Shown here: one piece after another, positions 27,846-37,309 of the stretch
Layout: each line of letters opens with the position of its first letter
How positions within the stretch are numbered: the stretch's first letter is position 1
NCBI GenBank assembly: GCA_006503475.1
Contig: RSEH01000170.1
Location: forward strand, 1-64,000
DNA length: 64,000 bases
Direction: 5' to 3'
Source of the DNA: Stentor roeselii
Lineage: Eukaryota > Ciliophora > Heterotrichea > Heterotrichida > Stentoridae
Notes under the pieces: model-generated
The model's database searches: none
The model's input: only the letters and a program-made list of their open reading frames with translations
What the model was told of the DNA's origin: nothing
Made by a program: the position numbers and the translations under genes

Positions 27846-30608
27846 CTATCTCATTTTAGTGATAGTTCTCTGTTTATCACTGTGAACTACCAGCTTCTCA
27901 TCAGTTTGCAGTCCTTTTCGCTTGCGGATCTTGTTGATAAGGACTTTTGGAAGGTTCTCTAAAAGTGGCTGGTCTCCAAACTGCTCGATTTCTTCAACTG
28001 AAGTTCTGACGTAAAACGGGTCTTCTGGAATAGTTTGCCAATGAGAAAAGACCAGCTGTGGAATGACTCTTCCACTTGTGATCCTTCGAAGTTCTTCAGC
28101 GAAGCCGAAACTTTCAATGACTGGAAGAAAAGCTTTGCAGATGAATAAGTCGGTGCCGTCTGTGAGGAACTCTTCAACGATTTTTCCTCTTCGTTTGCTG
28201 ATGACTCCGTAGAGTTTGCCGATGTAGTCCTGGGTCGTGGTGAAGGTGCACTCGTACATTCCTTCTGAGAGTCTTGGAGAGTTGGACATCACTGCAGCTT
28301 TTGTGACTTCTTGCAAGGTTGAAATGACCTGGCCTTGGAAAGGGCCGTAGATGTCTTTGACTTCTTCGTTGTCGTTGCACTTTAAGTCTTGGATGACGAG
28401 ACAAACTCCTCGCATGGGCTCTGAGCACATCGGGCCTGCATTGGCTGCTAAGTCGAATCCAGTTAGAAGGGTTTCTTTGATGTCGATGTCGTAATTTGAT
28501 AGTTTCGAGGTATTCGTGCTGCTGTTTTCACTGGGACAGTCAGCTTCAGAGACTTCCATCAAGTTTTCACAGTCAAGAACACCAGGTTGCCCAAGATAGA
28601 CCAAAACGTTACTTCCACATCTTTTCGGTCCGAATCCTAAAAAATGAGCAGAAATCACATCTCTTAAAAAAGGTTCACATTCTAACAACTTTTCTCTAAA
28701 AGCAGAAATAAACTCTTTTCTTCCTTCTACCCTTTGAAACCTTCTTCCAGTGAAGACTTTCTTCATGTTTTCCGTGTTGTTCTCCAAGAATATGACAAGA
28801 TCAGCAGGTAATGGATAAGCAGTAGCAATGATTTCACATCTTTTATTCGCAGTTTTTTCTGATACTGACTTTCCAAGTCCAGCGAGTGTCTCACGAAAGC
28901 TAACAAGTGGCTCAGAGGTGGTGATGGGGACTTTTGCGAAGGTATCTTCCAGGTCTTTGATACATCTTTGAAGGTGCACTTCTCCACAAGCGACCATGAT
29001 ATGTTCTCCATTATCCTGCATGTAACAATCGACTGAACTATCAGACCTGTCCAATAGTTTCAGTCCATTGATGAGACTCGGCATGTCATAAAGTCTTTGG
29101 GGCTGAACTGAAACTTTAACTATCGGAGACGACTTCGAACAAATCGGCGAAAAGCTGCAACAAGTTGGAAGTGATGAAATTGTCGCAGTTTTTAAAATTA
29201 TTGACTGAAGTCCTCCGATGCCCACGATGTTCCCTGGGTAAGCTTCTGTGATAGGAATCAGGTACTGGCCCATTAGCATGTAAAGTGACTCGACAACGCA
29301 TTCAAAGGCATCTCCTTTGTTTTCAATTACGAAAACTGGCTTGTTTATTGAAAGAGTTCCTGAAAAAACTCTTGTAAATGCGACGAGGGTGTCACTGTGA
29401 GACTGGAAGTCTCCAGGAAGTTTCATGATTTGAGTTTTAGGGTCAACGGGGATCATCTTTGAAACAAAGCCTGAAATTAAGGAGTTCGGGTCTAAATCGA
29501 TCACGTTTTGAAAAAGCTCTGGATTTCTAAAGGACAAAGAAGGAGCTATCATTGGAATGCGGATCTTTTGAGATTGAAGAGGACTGGGAAGTTTTCGGAT
29601 AATCGCTGAAAGGACAGCTTTTTCTAAAGGCATCCAGGCGCTCATTATTGACTGAAGAGTCACCCGCGGACTGGTGTTTAAAGCGGTTAAGTCACGTGGA
29701 GTTAGTTCAATTTCAAGATTTTTAGCTAGAGCCAAAACCTTTTCAACAGATTTAGACTCCATAACAACATCATAAAGTCTTTTAAGTGGCTTCATCACAT
29801 ATTGCACAAACATCGGCTGTACTTCTTCATTAAAAGCTTTTTTCATCACTTTTTTCGTTTTCGGGTTGTAAAAGTGGTCTCCCCAAAGCACAGAAGAGAG
29901 AAACTTCGGTGGAAACTCGACTTTTTTCGCATAAATCTCCGCAAATTCCCTTAAAGTAAACGCCCATCGATCAAGTGCGCTGGCAAAGATAACATTTCCC
30001 CTTTCCGGTATAAAAAAGTAATTTTCATCAGCATCACTTTCCTCGAATCTTCCACGAGTCTCAGCGAAAAGACTTGAAATCACAGAATTGGCTTGCACGA
30101 CCAAGTTCGTCAGATGTTTAAAAACTTCTTCTGGGCTCATTTTCAGTTCTAAGAATAGTCTATCGATCTTGTTAAGCACCAGGCAGAGCCTTATTCCTTC
30201 TGACCAACTTTGCTTCATCACGGTGTAGGTCTGCGGGCAGATACCTTCCACTGAGTCCACAACTAGCAGGCCTCCGTCGCATACTCGAAGCGCTGAAGCC
30301 ACTTCTGACGAAAAATCAACGTGGCCTGGACTGTCGATTAGGTTTATTAGGAAAGCTTCGGAGTTTAAGGAGTAGGTCAGGCTGATTGATGATGATTTCA
30401 TCGTTATGCAACGCTCTTGCTCGTCCGGTCGTGAATCCATGTAGCGGAGTTTTCCTGCAAGTTTTGGAGAGATGATTTTGTTTGATGAGATCAGACTGTC
30501 AGCCAAACTAGTCTTACCGTGGTCGACATGTGCTAGGATGCTTATGTTACGGATCTGGGACGGCCTTCTAGCCAGTTCCATGATTTCAGACTGTTTGACC
30601 GAGTTCAT
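27846..30608 (-). CDS. EFL1: Elongation factor-like GTPase EFL1 (Ria1)
   Basis: 920 residues, somewhat shorter than human EFL1 (~1,120). G1 AHVDHGKTSL, G3 DSPGHVDF and G4 NKID are intact. LAGKLRYMDSRPDEQERCITMKSS is diagnostic for EFL1 rather than EF-2, although the usual RGITM is RCITM here. Domain III/IV blocks (GEVHLQRCIKDLED, then GFDLAANAGPMCSEPMRGVC) and the C-terminal EF-G fold (MYECTFTTTQDYIGKLYGVISKRRG) are present. EF-2's diphthamide His loop is replaced, as expected. EFL1 with SBDS releases eIF6 from pre-60S ribosomes in the cytosol. Confidence 0.93.
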   Translation of the reverse strand: MNSVKQSEIMELARRPSQIRNISILAHVDHGKTSLADSLISSNKIISPKLAGKLRYMDSRPDEQERCITMKSSSISLTYSLNSEAFLINLIDSPGHVDFSSEVASALRVCDGGLLVVDSVEGICPQTYTVMKQSWSEGIRLCLVLNKIDRLFLELKMSPEEVFKHLTNLVVQANSVISSLFAETRGRFEESDADENYFFIPERGNVIFASALDRWAFTLREFAEIYAKKVEFPPKFLSSVLWGDHFYNPKTKKVMKKAFNEEVQPMFVQYVMKPLKRLYDVVMESKSVEKVLALAKNLEIELTPRDLTALNTSPRVTLQSIMSAWMPLEKAVLSAIIRKLPSPLQSQKIRIPMIAPSLSFRNPELFQNVIDLDPNSLISGFVSKMIPVDPKTQIMKLPGDFQSHSDTLVAFTRVFSGTLSINKPVFVIENKGDAFECVVESLYMLMGQYLIPITEAYPGNIVGIGGLQSIILKTATISSLPTCCSFSPICSKSSPIVKVSVQPQRLYDMPSLINGLKLLDRSDSSVDCYMQDNGEHIMVACGEVHLQRCIKDLEDTFAKVPITTSEPLVSFRETLAGLGKSVSEKTANKRCEIIATAYPLPADLVIFLENNTENMKKVFTGRRFQRVEGRKEFISAFREKLLECEPFLRDVISAHFLGFGPKRCGSNVLVYLGQPGVLDCENLMEVSEADCPSENSSTNTSKLSNYDIDIKETLLTGFDLAANAGPMCSEPMRGVCLVIQDLKCNDNEEVKDIYGPFQGQVISTLQEVTKAAVMSNSPRLSEGMYECTFTTTQDYIGKLYGVISKRRGKIVEEFLTDGTDLFICKAFLPVIESFGFAEELRRITSGRVIPQLVFSHWQTIPEDPFYVRTSVEEIEQFGDQPLLENLPKVLINKIRKRKGLQTDEKLVVHSDKQRTITKMR

Positions 30609-30674
30609 CTGCTAAAAAAATGAAATATAATCTAAAGCCTTCTAAATTCTAATTCCTAATCACTCAATATTTAT

Positions 30675-31337
30675 TCAAAACATGAAGTTCTGCGAGAAAA
30701 TAATAGGACTATACCCAGCAGGGACACTATTTTCAAGTAACTGAGAGTCAAAAATGACTTCCACCTCAGCTCCATTTTCCAAACTAATGGCAGGGACCAC
30801 AGGTCCCTTCATTCCAGTAATCTTCGCGCCATCAATAGGACAATCATCCTTCACATAACTCACAAGAGCAGGGAAGTCGCTCTGGTCAAACAAGCATCCA
30901 ATAACAGTGCCACTTCTAACTTTATACATGCTCGGTCCTTCCACAGCTGAAAACAAGATTCCCCAGCTATCCGAGTCCTGCCCAACACCTTCCTGCAAAT
31001 GTTCCTTATTATTCTTAGCGACTCCAACAGCGATATTTCCAGGTTTCACTACTTTTACTTCAAAATAAGCTTTATCTTGAATAAGTTGAGAGTTTCCAAG
31101 AGCCTTTCCTTGTCCAGTGATGTTGAAGGTCATGCGATGTTGACCAACTTTCTGTCTAAATAAACCTCACTCAATGATCTTCACTCTTCCTGAACTGAGG
31201 CTTTGGTCCATCTTAACCAGAAACCTTGGCACGTTATCTGCTTCTCTTAATTCAGTACCTTCAGAGTCATCGATTTTTAAGATGAATCTTGCAAAGCGAT
31301 CAAAAAGAGGAAATTTGAAGTAAAATGGACAGAACAT
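30675..31337 (-). CDS. SPRYD7: SPRY-domain protein, SPRYD7-like
   Basis: 215 residues in two exons; intron at 31156-31170. The spliced protein contains GRVKIIEQKVGQHRMTFN..GQGKALGN, LIQDKAYFEVKVVKPGNIAVGVA, and ends GYSPIIFSQNFMF, following SPRYD7 along its length (which ends with a similar Gly-Phe...Ile-Leu-Phe pattern). The start at 31337 (ATAATAAATG) gives a novel ~45-residue aromatic N-terminus MFCPFYFKFPLFDRFARF. The function of SPRYD7 is poorly known; SPRY folds bind peptides. The ATG is 9 bp from the divergent membrane-protein ATG. Confidence 0.85.
31156..31170 (-). other. 15-nt intron
   Basis: GTGAGGTTTATTTAG on the minus strand, phase 2. It is the only intron here starting GTG rather than GTA. 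Removal joins ...SGRVKIIE to QKVGQHRMTFN in the SPRYD7-like gene. Confidence 0.9.
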
Positions 31338-31346
31338 TTATTATTT

Positions 31347-32198
31347 ATGCTTTGTTATACCTCGCTGGGAAGTCTCTGGTGCAACGTTTCTTTAGCTATG
31401 GCGGGATTCAGCTTTGGAATGTTTCTATTGGCGGTAAGGTAAATCTAGGCTTATATGATCCTTGCCTGTTTTCGAGTGTATGGAATTTGGTGCTCTATGT
31501 ACATGTATATTTTGTACTTGCAAACTCTTGAAACTTTATTGATGACTCTGCATTTCTTGTTGATTGGACTTGATTATAATGTCTTTTATATGCTGGAAGA
31601 AGCTTGTGTTACCGTCGTTCCTACATTAATTTCTTACTTTTTCATAAAGGAAGTAGGAAAAATTACAGAAAGTCAAACCAAAAACAGACTAATTTTAATC
31701 CCGCTTATTGGTTCAAATCTAATTTTTTGTGCAGGTCTTTTAGGTTCTGGAATAGTCTTAATGGTTAAAGGACAGTATTACAGTTGTCAAAGCTGGATTT
31801 GGATTTTTTCTTCATGTAGTGGGATTCTTTATGGAGCAGTTCTTCTGGGATTTGCGATGTTCCTTAGAAGAGAAGTAGAAAAGTGGAGTATTTATTCAGC
31901 TTCCAGGTTTAACAAGTCAAGATTTTTAAATCTTTGGTTATTTGCCCTGACGATTCTTTTATCTTACTGTGTGATGTTAGCGGATTCAGTTTACAAAATA
32001 AAAGTGATGACAGACTGCACAGACTACAGTCAAAGTAAAAGTGCAAATATTTTTTTATTTATATTTATCCGAATCATTACTCACTACTCTTGCATATTCG
32101 CCTCGATGTACATTTTCTGGCCTCGGGAAGTGGAAGACATGGGACTTTCACTGAGAGATCTGGAAAAAATAGACTCATCATCTGGGAGTTTTACTTAG
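31347..32198 (+). CDS. Seven-helix-like membrane protein
   Basis: 278 residues in two exons; intron at 31434-31448. Around six to seven hydrophobic helices are seen, including MAGFSFGMFLLA joined by the intron to AYMILACF, then LMTLHFLLIGLDY, LIPLIGSNLIFCAGLLGSGIVL, ILYGAVLLGFAMFL, LWLFALTILLSYCVML and ANIFLFIFIRIIT. It ends with an acidic tail. The layout suits a small receptor or transporter, but no family signature was recognised. I chose the ATG at 31347 because only this frame runs through the intron; an ATG at 31325 is in a dead frame. Confidence 0.75.
31434..31448 (+). other. 15-nt intron
   Basis: GTAAGGTAAATCTAG, phase 0. Removal joins ...FGMFLLA to AYMILACF inside a helix of the membrane protein. 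Confidence 0.88.
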
Positions 32199-32219
32199 TT
32201 CTAGTGAATAATCTAATAA

Positions 32220-32930
32220 ATGTCAGTCAAAAAGTGTCTCTGCAGCAAATGTTCACCGATTGACCAGTTCTCAAAAGAAGTGCATTCAATCGACCCATAC
32301 CCGAAGTCGATGTACGCATCTTCATACATGTTGAACTATCCTAAAAAGAGATCAGGGCAGTCATCACCTTTTTACTCAATAAGCAACTTTTTACCTCAAC
32401 AAGCAGTCGACTTGGAAACAAGTTACAATTCAGTTTACAAGGCACATAAAACTCGCCCTTCTTCAACTGAGAGTAAAATAAAGAAAAGTTCCTCTTCACC
32501 GAAGATCAGTTATCAAAACTCTTCAACTTATTCCAGTACTTTCACCAAACCTATCGCTGGGAAGTTCCCTGTCATGACCACTGTCTACATGAATCACTCC
32601 AAGCCAGAACTGCAAGTCCGTAAAAAAACGGTTTATTCGGAAGACTTCGGAACGGGAAAAGGAAGTTTTATGAAAATAACGAACCCGAATATTAAACTTA
32701 GCACTTCTGCACAGGTGGACTTTGACTATCCTCGGGTCACGAGCTATGCGAAGGACTTTAACACTTTAAAGAAAAATAATGAAAAAAAATCCAGGTTTGC
32801 CTTGCAAGAAACAAGTTTTTTAATGAAGCCTTGCCAGTTGCAATACACAACGACACATAAAAGAGAGTTTATCAGGTACTCTGAGAGTTACGACCAAAAC
32901 TACGAACTTTGTATAAACCAGAAAAAATAA
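32220..32930 (+). CDS. Possible axonemal microtubule-associated (SAXO-like) protein
   Basis: 236 residues, basic and rich in Ser, Tyr, Lys. It has spaced repeats of the form (S/T)xYxxx(F/Y) followed by basic or Pro residues: MYASSYMLNYPKK, TSYNSVYKAHKTRP, STYSSTFTKPIAG, TVYSEDFGTGKG and TSYAKDFNTLKK. This is reminiscent of the Mn repeats of SAXO/MAP6-type proteins that bind inside ciliary doublets. The N-terminus (KKCLCSKC) is Cys-rich, as in some of these proteins. The assignment is inference from the repeat pattern only. Confidence 0.5.
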   Translation: MSVKKCLCSKCSPIDQFSKEVHSIDPYPKSMYASSYMLNYPKKRSGQSSPFYSISNFLPQQAVDLETSYNSVYKAHKTRPSSTESKIKKSSSSPKISYQNSSTYSSTFTKPIAGKFPVMTTVYMNHSKPELQVRKKTVYSEDFGTGKGSFMKITNPNIKLSTSAQVDFDYPRVTSYAKDFNTLKKNNEKKSRFALQETSFLMKPCQLQYTTTHKREFIRYSESYDQNYELCINQKK

Positions 32931-32966
32931 TTAGAAAACTAATTCTAATCACTTGTTAATATTTCA

Positions 32967-34001
32967 ATGTGGCTTCTCAATCTTCTCTTTTCAGTACTTT
33001 CTCTAGACTACGAAAACTGCGCTTTAATAACCTGTGAACAAGAAAAGACAGAAGGACCTTATTGCATCGAATACGTTGACAACTCAGAAGGTCCTTCAGT
33101 CTTCTTAAATTACAAGGACTGTGTAGGTGGATGTAATTTTTCAAGTCTCTACCTTCCAAACTTCTCCTGGGAATCAGAAGACTGCGTCCCTCCGAACATT
33201 ACCGGCCATCCCACAGGCCACCCTTGCACCCATCCAAGCAACTGCTCATCAAACATCTGCACAGAGCCAACGTGTTACGGAGTCCCTGAAGGAAACTACT
33301 GCTACGACTCAGAAGCTTGTCTTCCTGGGTACTACTGTGATTTAAACATCTGCACGCCCACGAAAGATGAAGGCGATAGTTGCAATATTCATGAAGAATG
33401 CCCCATCGGCCATGGTTGTGACCGCGGAACTTGTCGGTTGTTGTTCAGCAAAGACCAGGGCTCCAAGACTAGTGATAAGAAGTTATGTAAAAGCAATTTT
33501 ATGTACAATGGAAAATGTGACAGTCTTCTTGTTTATTTAGATGGAGTTGAAATAAAGCCCCCTTTTGAATGTGATGTTGATCAGACTTGCACTTATAAAT
33601 CGAAAGAAACTGGTGATGTTTATCAGGAATTACCTTGTACTTGTGCTGGGGTTAAAAGTAAAGGAGGAGGGTATTGCAGTTATTTGGCGGAATATTCTGA
33701 TAGAATTGTGCATGATAATTGGATTTATATGACTTATACTTATTCGACTTGTGGAGGCAATTGGACTCATACTGATGATCCGGATATTTTATATAGATGT
33801 GAATCGATCACGGATGATCAGTATTGGTATTTTCATAATCTGGTTGGGAGATCAAGATACCTAGCCCTGTACACCAGCGGAGCAGTAGACGACTGCGCAG
33901 AGTACTTCAACTTCTTTAACCTAACCTACAAAATGGGCAAATACACATTCAGCCGTTTGCTACACCTTCCACTACTTCTCCTCACCCTTCTCCTAACCTA
34001 A
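32967..34001 (+). CDS. Secreted or GPI-anchored Cys-rich protein
   Basis: 344 residues. A signal peptide (MWLLNLLFSVLSLD) and a C-terminal hydrophobic stretch without basic tail (LLHLPLLLLTLLLT) suggest GPI anchoring. About 36 Cys are spread through the body, including a Dickkopf-like spacing (CLPGYYCDLNICTPTKDEGDSC, CPIGHGCDRGTCR). Three or more N-glycosylation sequons (NFS, NIT, NCS, NWT). Likely a cell-surface coat protein; no precise family. Confidence 0.7.
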   Translation: MWLLNLLFSVLSLDYENCALITCEQEKTEGPYCIEYVDNSEGPSVFLNYKDCVGGCNFSSLYLPNFSWESEDCVPPNITGHPTGHPCTHPSNCSSNICTEPTCYGVPEGNYCYDSEACLPGYYCDLNICTPTKDEGDSCNIHEECPIGHGCDRGTCRLLFSKDQGSKTSDKKLCKSNFMYNGKCDSLLVYLDGVEIKPPFECDVDQTCTYKSKETGDVYQELPCTCAGVKSKGGGYCSYLAEYSDRIVHDNWIYMTYTYSTCGGNWTHTDDPDILYRCESITDDQYWYFHNLVGRSRYLALYTSGAVDDCAEYFNFFNLTYKMGKYTFSRLLHLPLLLLTLLLT

Positions 34002-34047
34002 CTTTTCTAAATTATCCCTATTAACTTTACTAAATAAATCTAATAAG

Positions 34048-34746
34048 TCACATACTATTCTCACTTTGAGCCCTGACCGCTTCTTTCCAGGCCCTATAAT
34101 GAGAAGTCTTTTTCCACAAATAGTAAAAACGGGTGATTTCCGACTTGCTCTTCAATCCTTGCAAAAACTTCTGCACAATGTCAAAATTTTTCCCAAACTG
34201 GCACAAAGTACTCTCAAACACAGCAATTTGTTTAGGACTCCAGGACTCTGAATAACCTTTACCGAAATCATGCTCAGCTCTCAGCGGCGACAACAACATA
34301 GAAAGAGGGTCGTTGAGCTGACATGACCTGGCTCGTTTACCAGGTCTAAAGACTTCAGTCACAGGTTTCGACTTGGCATGAGGGTCTCCAAAGTACATCA
34401 TGCATACGATCGATAAATAATTCTCGAATGCTTGAAGAGTTTTACCTGCCATCACCTTGTCTTTAGGCATCTCAGCTGTGTTTTTCGTCTGCGAATAAAA
34501 GTTCTGGGAAGTGCTGTTCAGCCACTTTCGGGAGGCTTTCTTGAAAACTGAGACTTGGACTGACCTGAATTCGGATACGACTGCAGGACCTGAAGCGCTA
34601 TTTGAAGTTTACTTCGATATATCACTTCCGGAATCCACACTTGTCCAGTCGCACATGTCGAGAATTGACTGGTCTTCAAGGGATTTCGTTTGTGGGTGGG
34701 GTGTTAAGGTGGGTGTTGCGGGAATCCCAGATGTTTCGCTGCTCAT
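34048..34746 (-). CDS. SANT-domain protein resembling MIER/MTA/RCOR
   Basis: 227 residues in two exons; intron at 34598-34612. The SANT domain lies at about 162-212: WSPKQIAVFESTLCQFGKNFDIVQKFLQGLKSKSEITRFYYLWKKTSHY. The GKNF and YYxWKKT features are those of the corepressor SANT found in MIER, MTA and RCOR, which engage class I histone deacetylases. An ELM2 domain, usual before such SANTs, is not obvious; the preceding region (DPLSMLLSPLRAEHDFG) might be a remnant. A chromatin role is likely. Confidence 0.78.
34598..34612 (-). other. 15-nt intron
   Basis: GTAAACTTCAAATAG on the minus strand, phase 2. Removal joins ...DSGSDIS(N) to ASGPAVVSEFRSV in the SANT gene. Confidence 0.85.
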
Positions 34747-35098
34747 AATATATGATATATTAATGGCACAACTCTCTTCTAAGTTTCTTTCCTCAACTAG
34801 GGGAAAAGTTTTTAATTTCTTTTGTTTTGCATTTTTTCACTTTTCTAATTGATTTTTCTACTTCTTGACAGCCTCGTCTTGATTTTTCACTTGTTGACGA
34901 GGATTGGATTGTAAGGAAATCTTTTTAAAAGGGTGAGATGAGGGTCTTGGAATTGAGAAGTTTTCAAGAATTTGAGGAAAATCGAACTGTTGATAAGGAG
35001 GTGTCGGGAAATGATTGCTTTTGACAGGTTTTCAGAAAGGTCTCTTTAGTAGTTGAAAAGAAATCCAGGGGGTAGTCCCAGTAGTGAAGGTTATAAAA
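34747..35098. promoter_or_regulatory. Divergent intergenic region
   Basis: About 350 bp between divergent starts. The right part is G/T-rich on the plus strand, hence A/C-rich as read from the SANT gene. A 7-bp inverted repeat, CCTCGTC (34872-34878) and GACGAGG (34896-34902), could form a small hairpin. No coding frame. Confidence 0.35.
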
Positions 35099-35476
35099 AT
35101 GCTCTCAGAAAAGCAGTACTTCGAAGCGAAACACTTTTTATCACTTTACAAGGACAGTCTTTTATGTGCTGAGCAAGTGAGTAAAAAACAAGCGATTCTT
35201 GGGTTTCACAAGAAATTTTATGAAAAACTTGAAAATTCATTCAGAAGTGACCAGCTCAGTTTTGACTCTCAAGGGCATATTCAGAGGACAGACGATACAA
35301 AATCATCATATCACTATCGTTTGTTTGGTTTATGTGAGTAAATCCTAAGTAGGCAATTTGTGGGTCAGAAAATCAATTACAACAAATCTTACAACCTTCA
35401 AGAGTTCAGTCTCTTGCTGGAAGACATTGAAAAAGGCTTAGAAAATGAACTGAAAAAAGGAAGAAAGATTGAATAG
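35099..35476 (+). CDS. Hypothetical 120-residue helical protein
   Basis: Two exons with a 15-nt intron at 35338-35352; the ATG is in TATAAAAATG. Mostly helical: ALFLSLYKDSLL-type N-terminal region, KKFYEKLENSF, and after the junction NLQEFSLLLEDIEKGLENELKKGRK. No family recognised. It ends 23 nt before the EF-hand gene on the same strand. Confidence 0.65.
35338..35352 (+). other. 15-nt intron
   Basis: GTAAATCCTAAGTAG, phase 2. Removal joins ...YRLFGLCE to QFVGQKINYNK in the 120-residue protein gene. Confidence 0.88.
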
Positions 35477-35499
35477 ATATTAGTAGATAAACTTCAGAT

Positions 35500-37197
35500 A
35501 TGTCCTTCAGGAAAACTAGAGTTCATCAGACCGGGTCCAGCAACGCTGATAGAAAAAATTCGAGTCTTTCACCTGTTAAAACTCGCCAACTTCTCCATGA
35601 ACCTAAAAAGATAAACGTTGACAAAACACTTAACAATCATTTCCTCGACCCTTTGCAAGAAACTGTCAATAAATACAAAACCTGGGACAAACAAATGAAA
35701 AGTTCTTATTCACCGATACCTCCTCCTTCTAAACTCAGTCTTACTGTTGATCCTCCTGATTTTGCTAATGTTGGAAAATCGAAAGTCACTGAAAATCGAA
35801 GAGAGTACTTTTCAGATACCTTGAAAGATCAGTTCGCAACTTTTGTCAAGGCGAACTCAGTCAATTTAAAAGCAAGGTTTTTGATTGAGTGTAAGAAGAA
35901 GAATGTTGGACTTAACTGTCTGGAGTTTGGGAATATGCTGGAGGCTTTGAACTTTCCAGATCATCTGCTTCGAAGACGTGAACAGATTTTTAGTGAAATT
36001 TCTAAGGATGGTGTTGTTAAAGTTGAACAGATTGAAGAGTTTTTTAAGAAAAGGTTTGAGGTTAGCCCTATTCAATTGAAGGAGAAAAACCAAAATGGTT
36101 TTGTGGTTAATGAAAAATCAACTGCTGCTCCGAATAAATTGGAAATTATTTTTAATAAAGCGAACAGGATTCGACATTACCTCAAATCAAAATTCAAAAC
36201 CCGAGAATCACTTCACTCCACCCTCGAGTCAATATCTCAAAACAATCGAATCTCTCTAGACTCCCTTCAAACCTTCATCAAAGAAAACACAGATTCAAAA
36301 GAACCGAAAGAAATCGATTCCCTTCTATCATCCTACGACTACAACAAAGACAACCAAACAGACATATCAGAAGTAGTGAACTTTATTTTCATGGACAACA
36401 ACTCAGCCCAAGACCACCTTCACCTAAAAAGGCGAGCAATTCCTCCACTCAGGTCAGTTTCACAGTCACCAGGCGAATCGCGCAACACCCTAAAAACCCT
36501 TCTTCTTCAAATCGAGCAGAAAATGTTCACTGAAGGCACGAACCGCTTTTTGCCTGTTTTCAAGTCTTTTGACCGAGACAACGACGGTTTTTTGACCTTT
36601 GAAGACCTGGAGAGTGGTTTGAAAGCGAATCAAATCACGCATTCTTCATCAGATGCAAAAGATTTATTTAACTTTTTAGACGAAAACTCGAATGGCTTCG
36701 TCAGTTTTCATGAATTTTGCAGGAAAATTCAGCCGAATATTATTACGGTTAACAGAAAATACTTAAAAGAAGAAGAACTCGCTCATATCAACTTGGCGCA
36801 GCCTTCAAGGGTTTTTTATGAGACTCAAAGAGCCAGACTGCCACCTCTGATAAGTCAAAGTAATGAAAGTCCTTTGAAAGTCGCTACTAGGTACGGGTAT
36901 AGTCCTCCTTTTAAAGATACTTTTCCTGCTTTTGCGCCTGGAAAAGAATCTCCCATGTTTTTAGATGAAGAGGCGAGATATTATCCTAAAAGATTCGAAC
37001 CTATCAACTTTGGACATGAGGATAAAGCTAAGATTAGGAAAAGTCTTGATTCGAAAATAGAGGTTATTAAAAAAGTTAGGGAAAATCGAGACTTTATGAT
37101 TCAAATGGTGGACTCTAAAGTATCGAAAACTGATGAAATGAATGTTTTGGTCAAGCAAAGTATGAAGATGGGATATGAAAAAAGGGTCAAAGAATAA
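35500..37197 (+). CDS. EF-hand protein, 565 residues
   Basis: At least three EF-hand loops: YDYNKDNQTDIS (about 280), FDRDNDGFLTFEDL (about 357) and LDENSNGFVSFHEF (about 393), the latter two with good calcium ligands. Earlier weaker EF-like segments occur near residues 120-180 (SKDGVVKVEQIEEFF). The N-terminus is basic and disordered, and the C-terminus has SPPFKDTFPAF and YYPKRFEPINFG, then a basic helix. The layout recalls ciliary EF-hand proteins such as EFCAB/EFHB types, but orthology is unproven. Confidence 0.75.
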   Translation: MSFRKTRVHQTGSSNADRKNSSLSPVKTRQLLHEPKKINVDKTLNNHFLDPLQETVNKYKTWDKQMKSSYSPIPPPSKLSLTVDPPDFANVGKSKVTENRREYFSDTLKDQFATFVKANSVNLKARFLIECKKKNVGLNCLEFGNMLEALNFPDHLLRRREQIFSEISKDGVVKVEQIEEFFKKRFEVSPIQLKEKNQNGFVVNEKSTAAPNKLEIIFNKANRIRHYLKSKFKTRESLHSTLESISQNNRISLDSLQTFIKENTDSKEPKEIDSLLSSYDYNKDNQTDISEVVNFIFMDNNSAQDHLHLKRRAIPPLRSVSQSPGESRNTLKTLLLQIEQKMFTEGTNRFLPVFKSFDRDNDGFLTFEDLESGLKANQITHSSSDAKDLFNFLDENSNGFVSFHEFCRKIQPNIITVNRKYLKEEELAHINLAQPSRVFYETQRARLPPLISQSNESPLKVATRYGYSPPFKDTFPAFAPGKESPMFLDEEARYYPKRFEPINFGHEDKAKIRKSLDSKIEVIKKVRENRDFMIQMVDSKVSKTDEMNVLVKQSMKMGYEKRVKE

Positions 37198-37309
37198 GTT
37201 TTTATAATTGTTAGAATTACTTTATAAAGAAAATTATTACTAATAAAAAACCGATTTTTTTAGACTTCAACAATTTAATTGAATGATTATTAAGATTAAA
37301 GTTTTTCTT

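Noticed and set aside
27830-27850. GTAATAAATGGAAAG at the EFL1/Kelch junction as a 15-nt intron fusing the two genes
   Set aside because: The EFL1 TAG lies immediately before the GT, so splicing would not remove the stop. The string is explained by the GTAATAAATGG start motif.
31325-31531. Plus-strand ATG at 31325 as the start of the membrane protein gene
   Set aside because: Its frame stops soon after the 15-nt intron is removed, while the ATG at 31347 runs in frame through the intron. It would also overlap the SPRYD7-like first exon.
34872-34902. CCTCGTC/GACGAGG inverted repeat as a terminator or RNA gene
   Set aside because: Only 7 bp with an 18-nt loop in an intergenic region; too weak to call, and intrinsic terminators are not expected in a ciliate.
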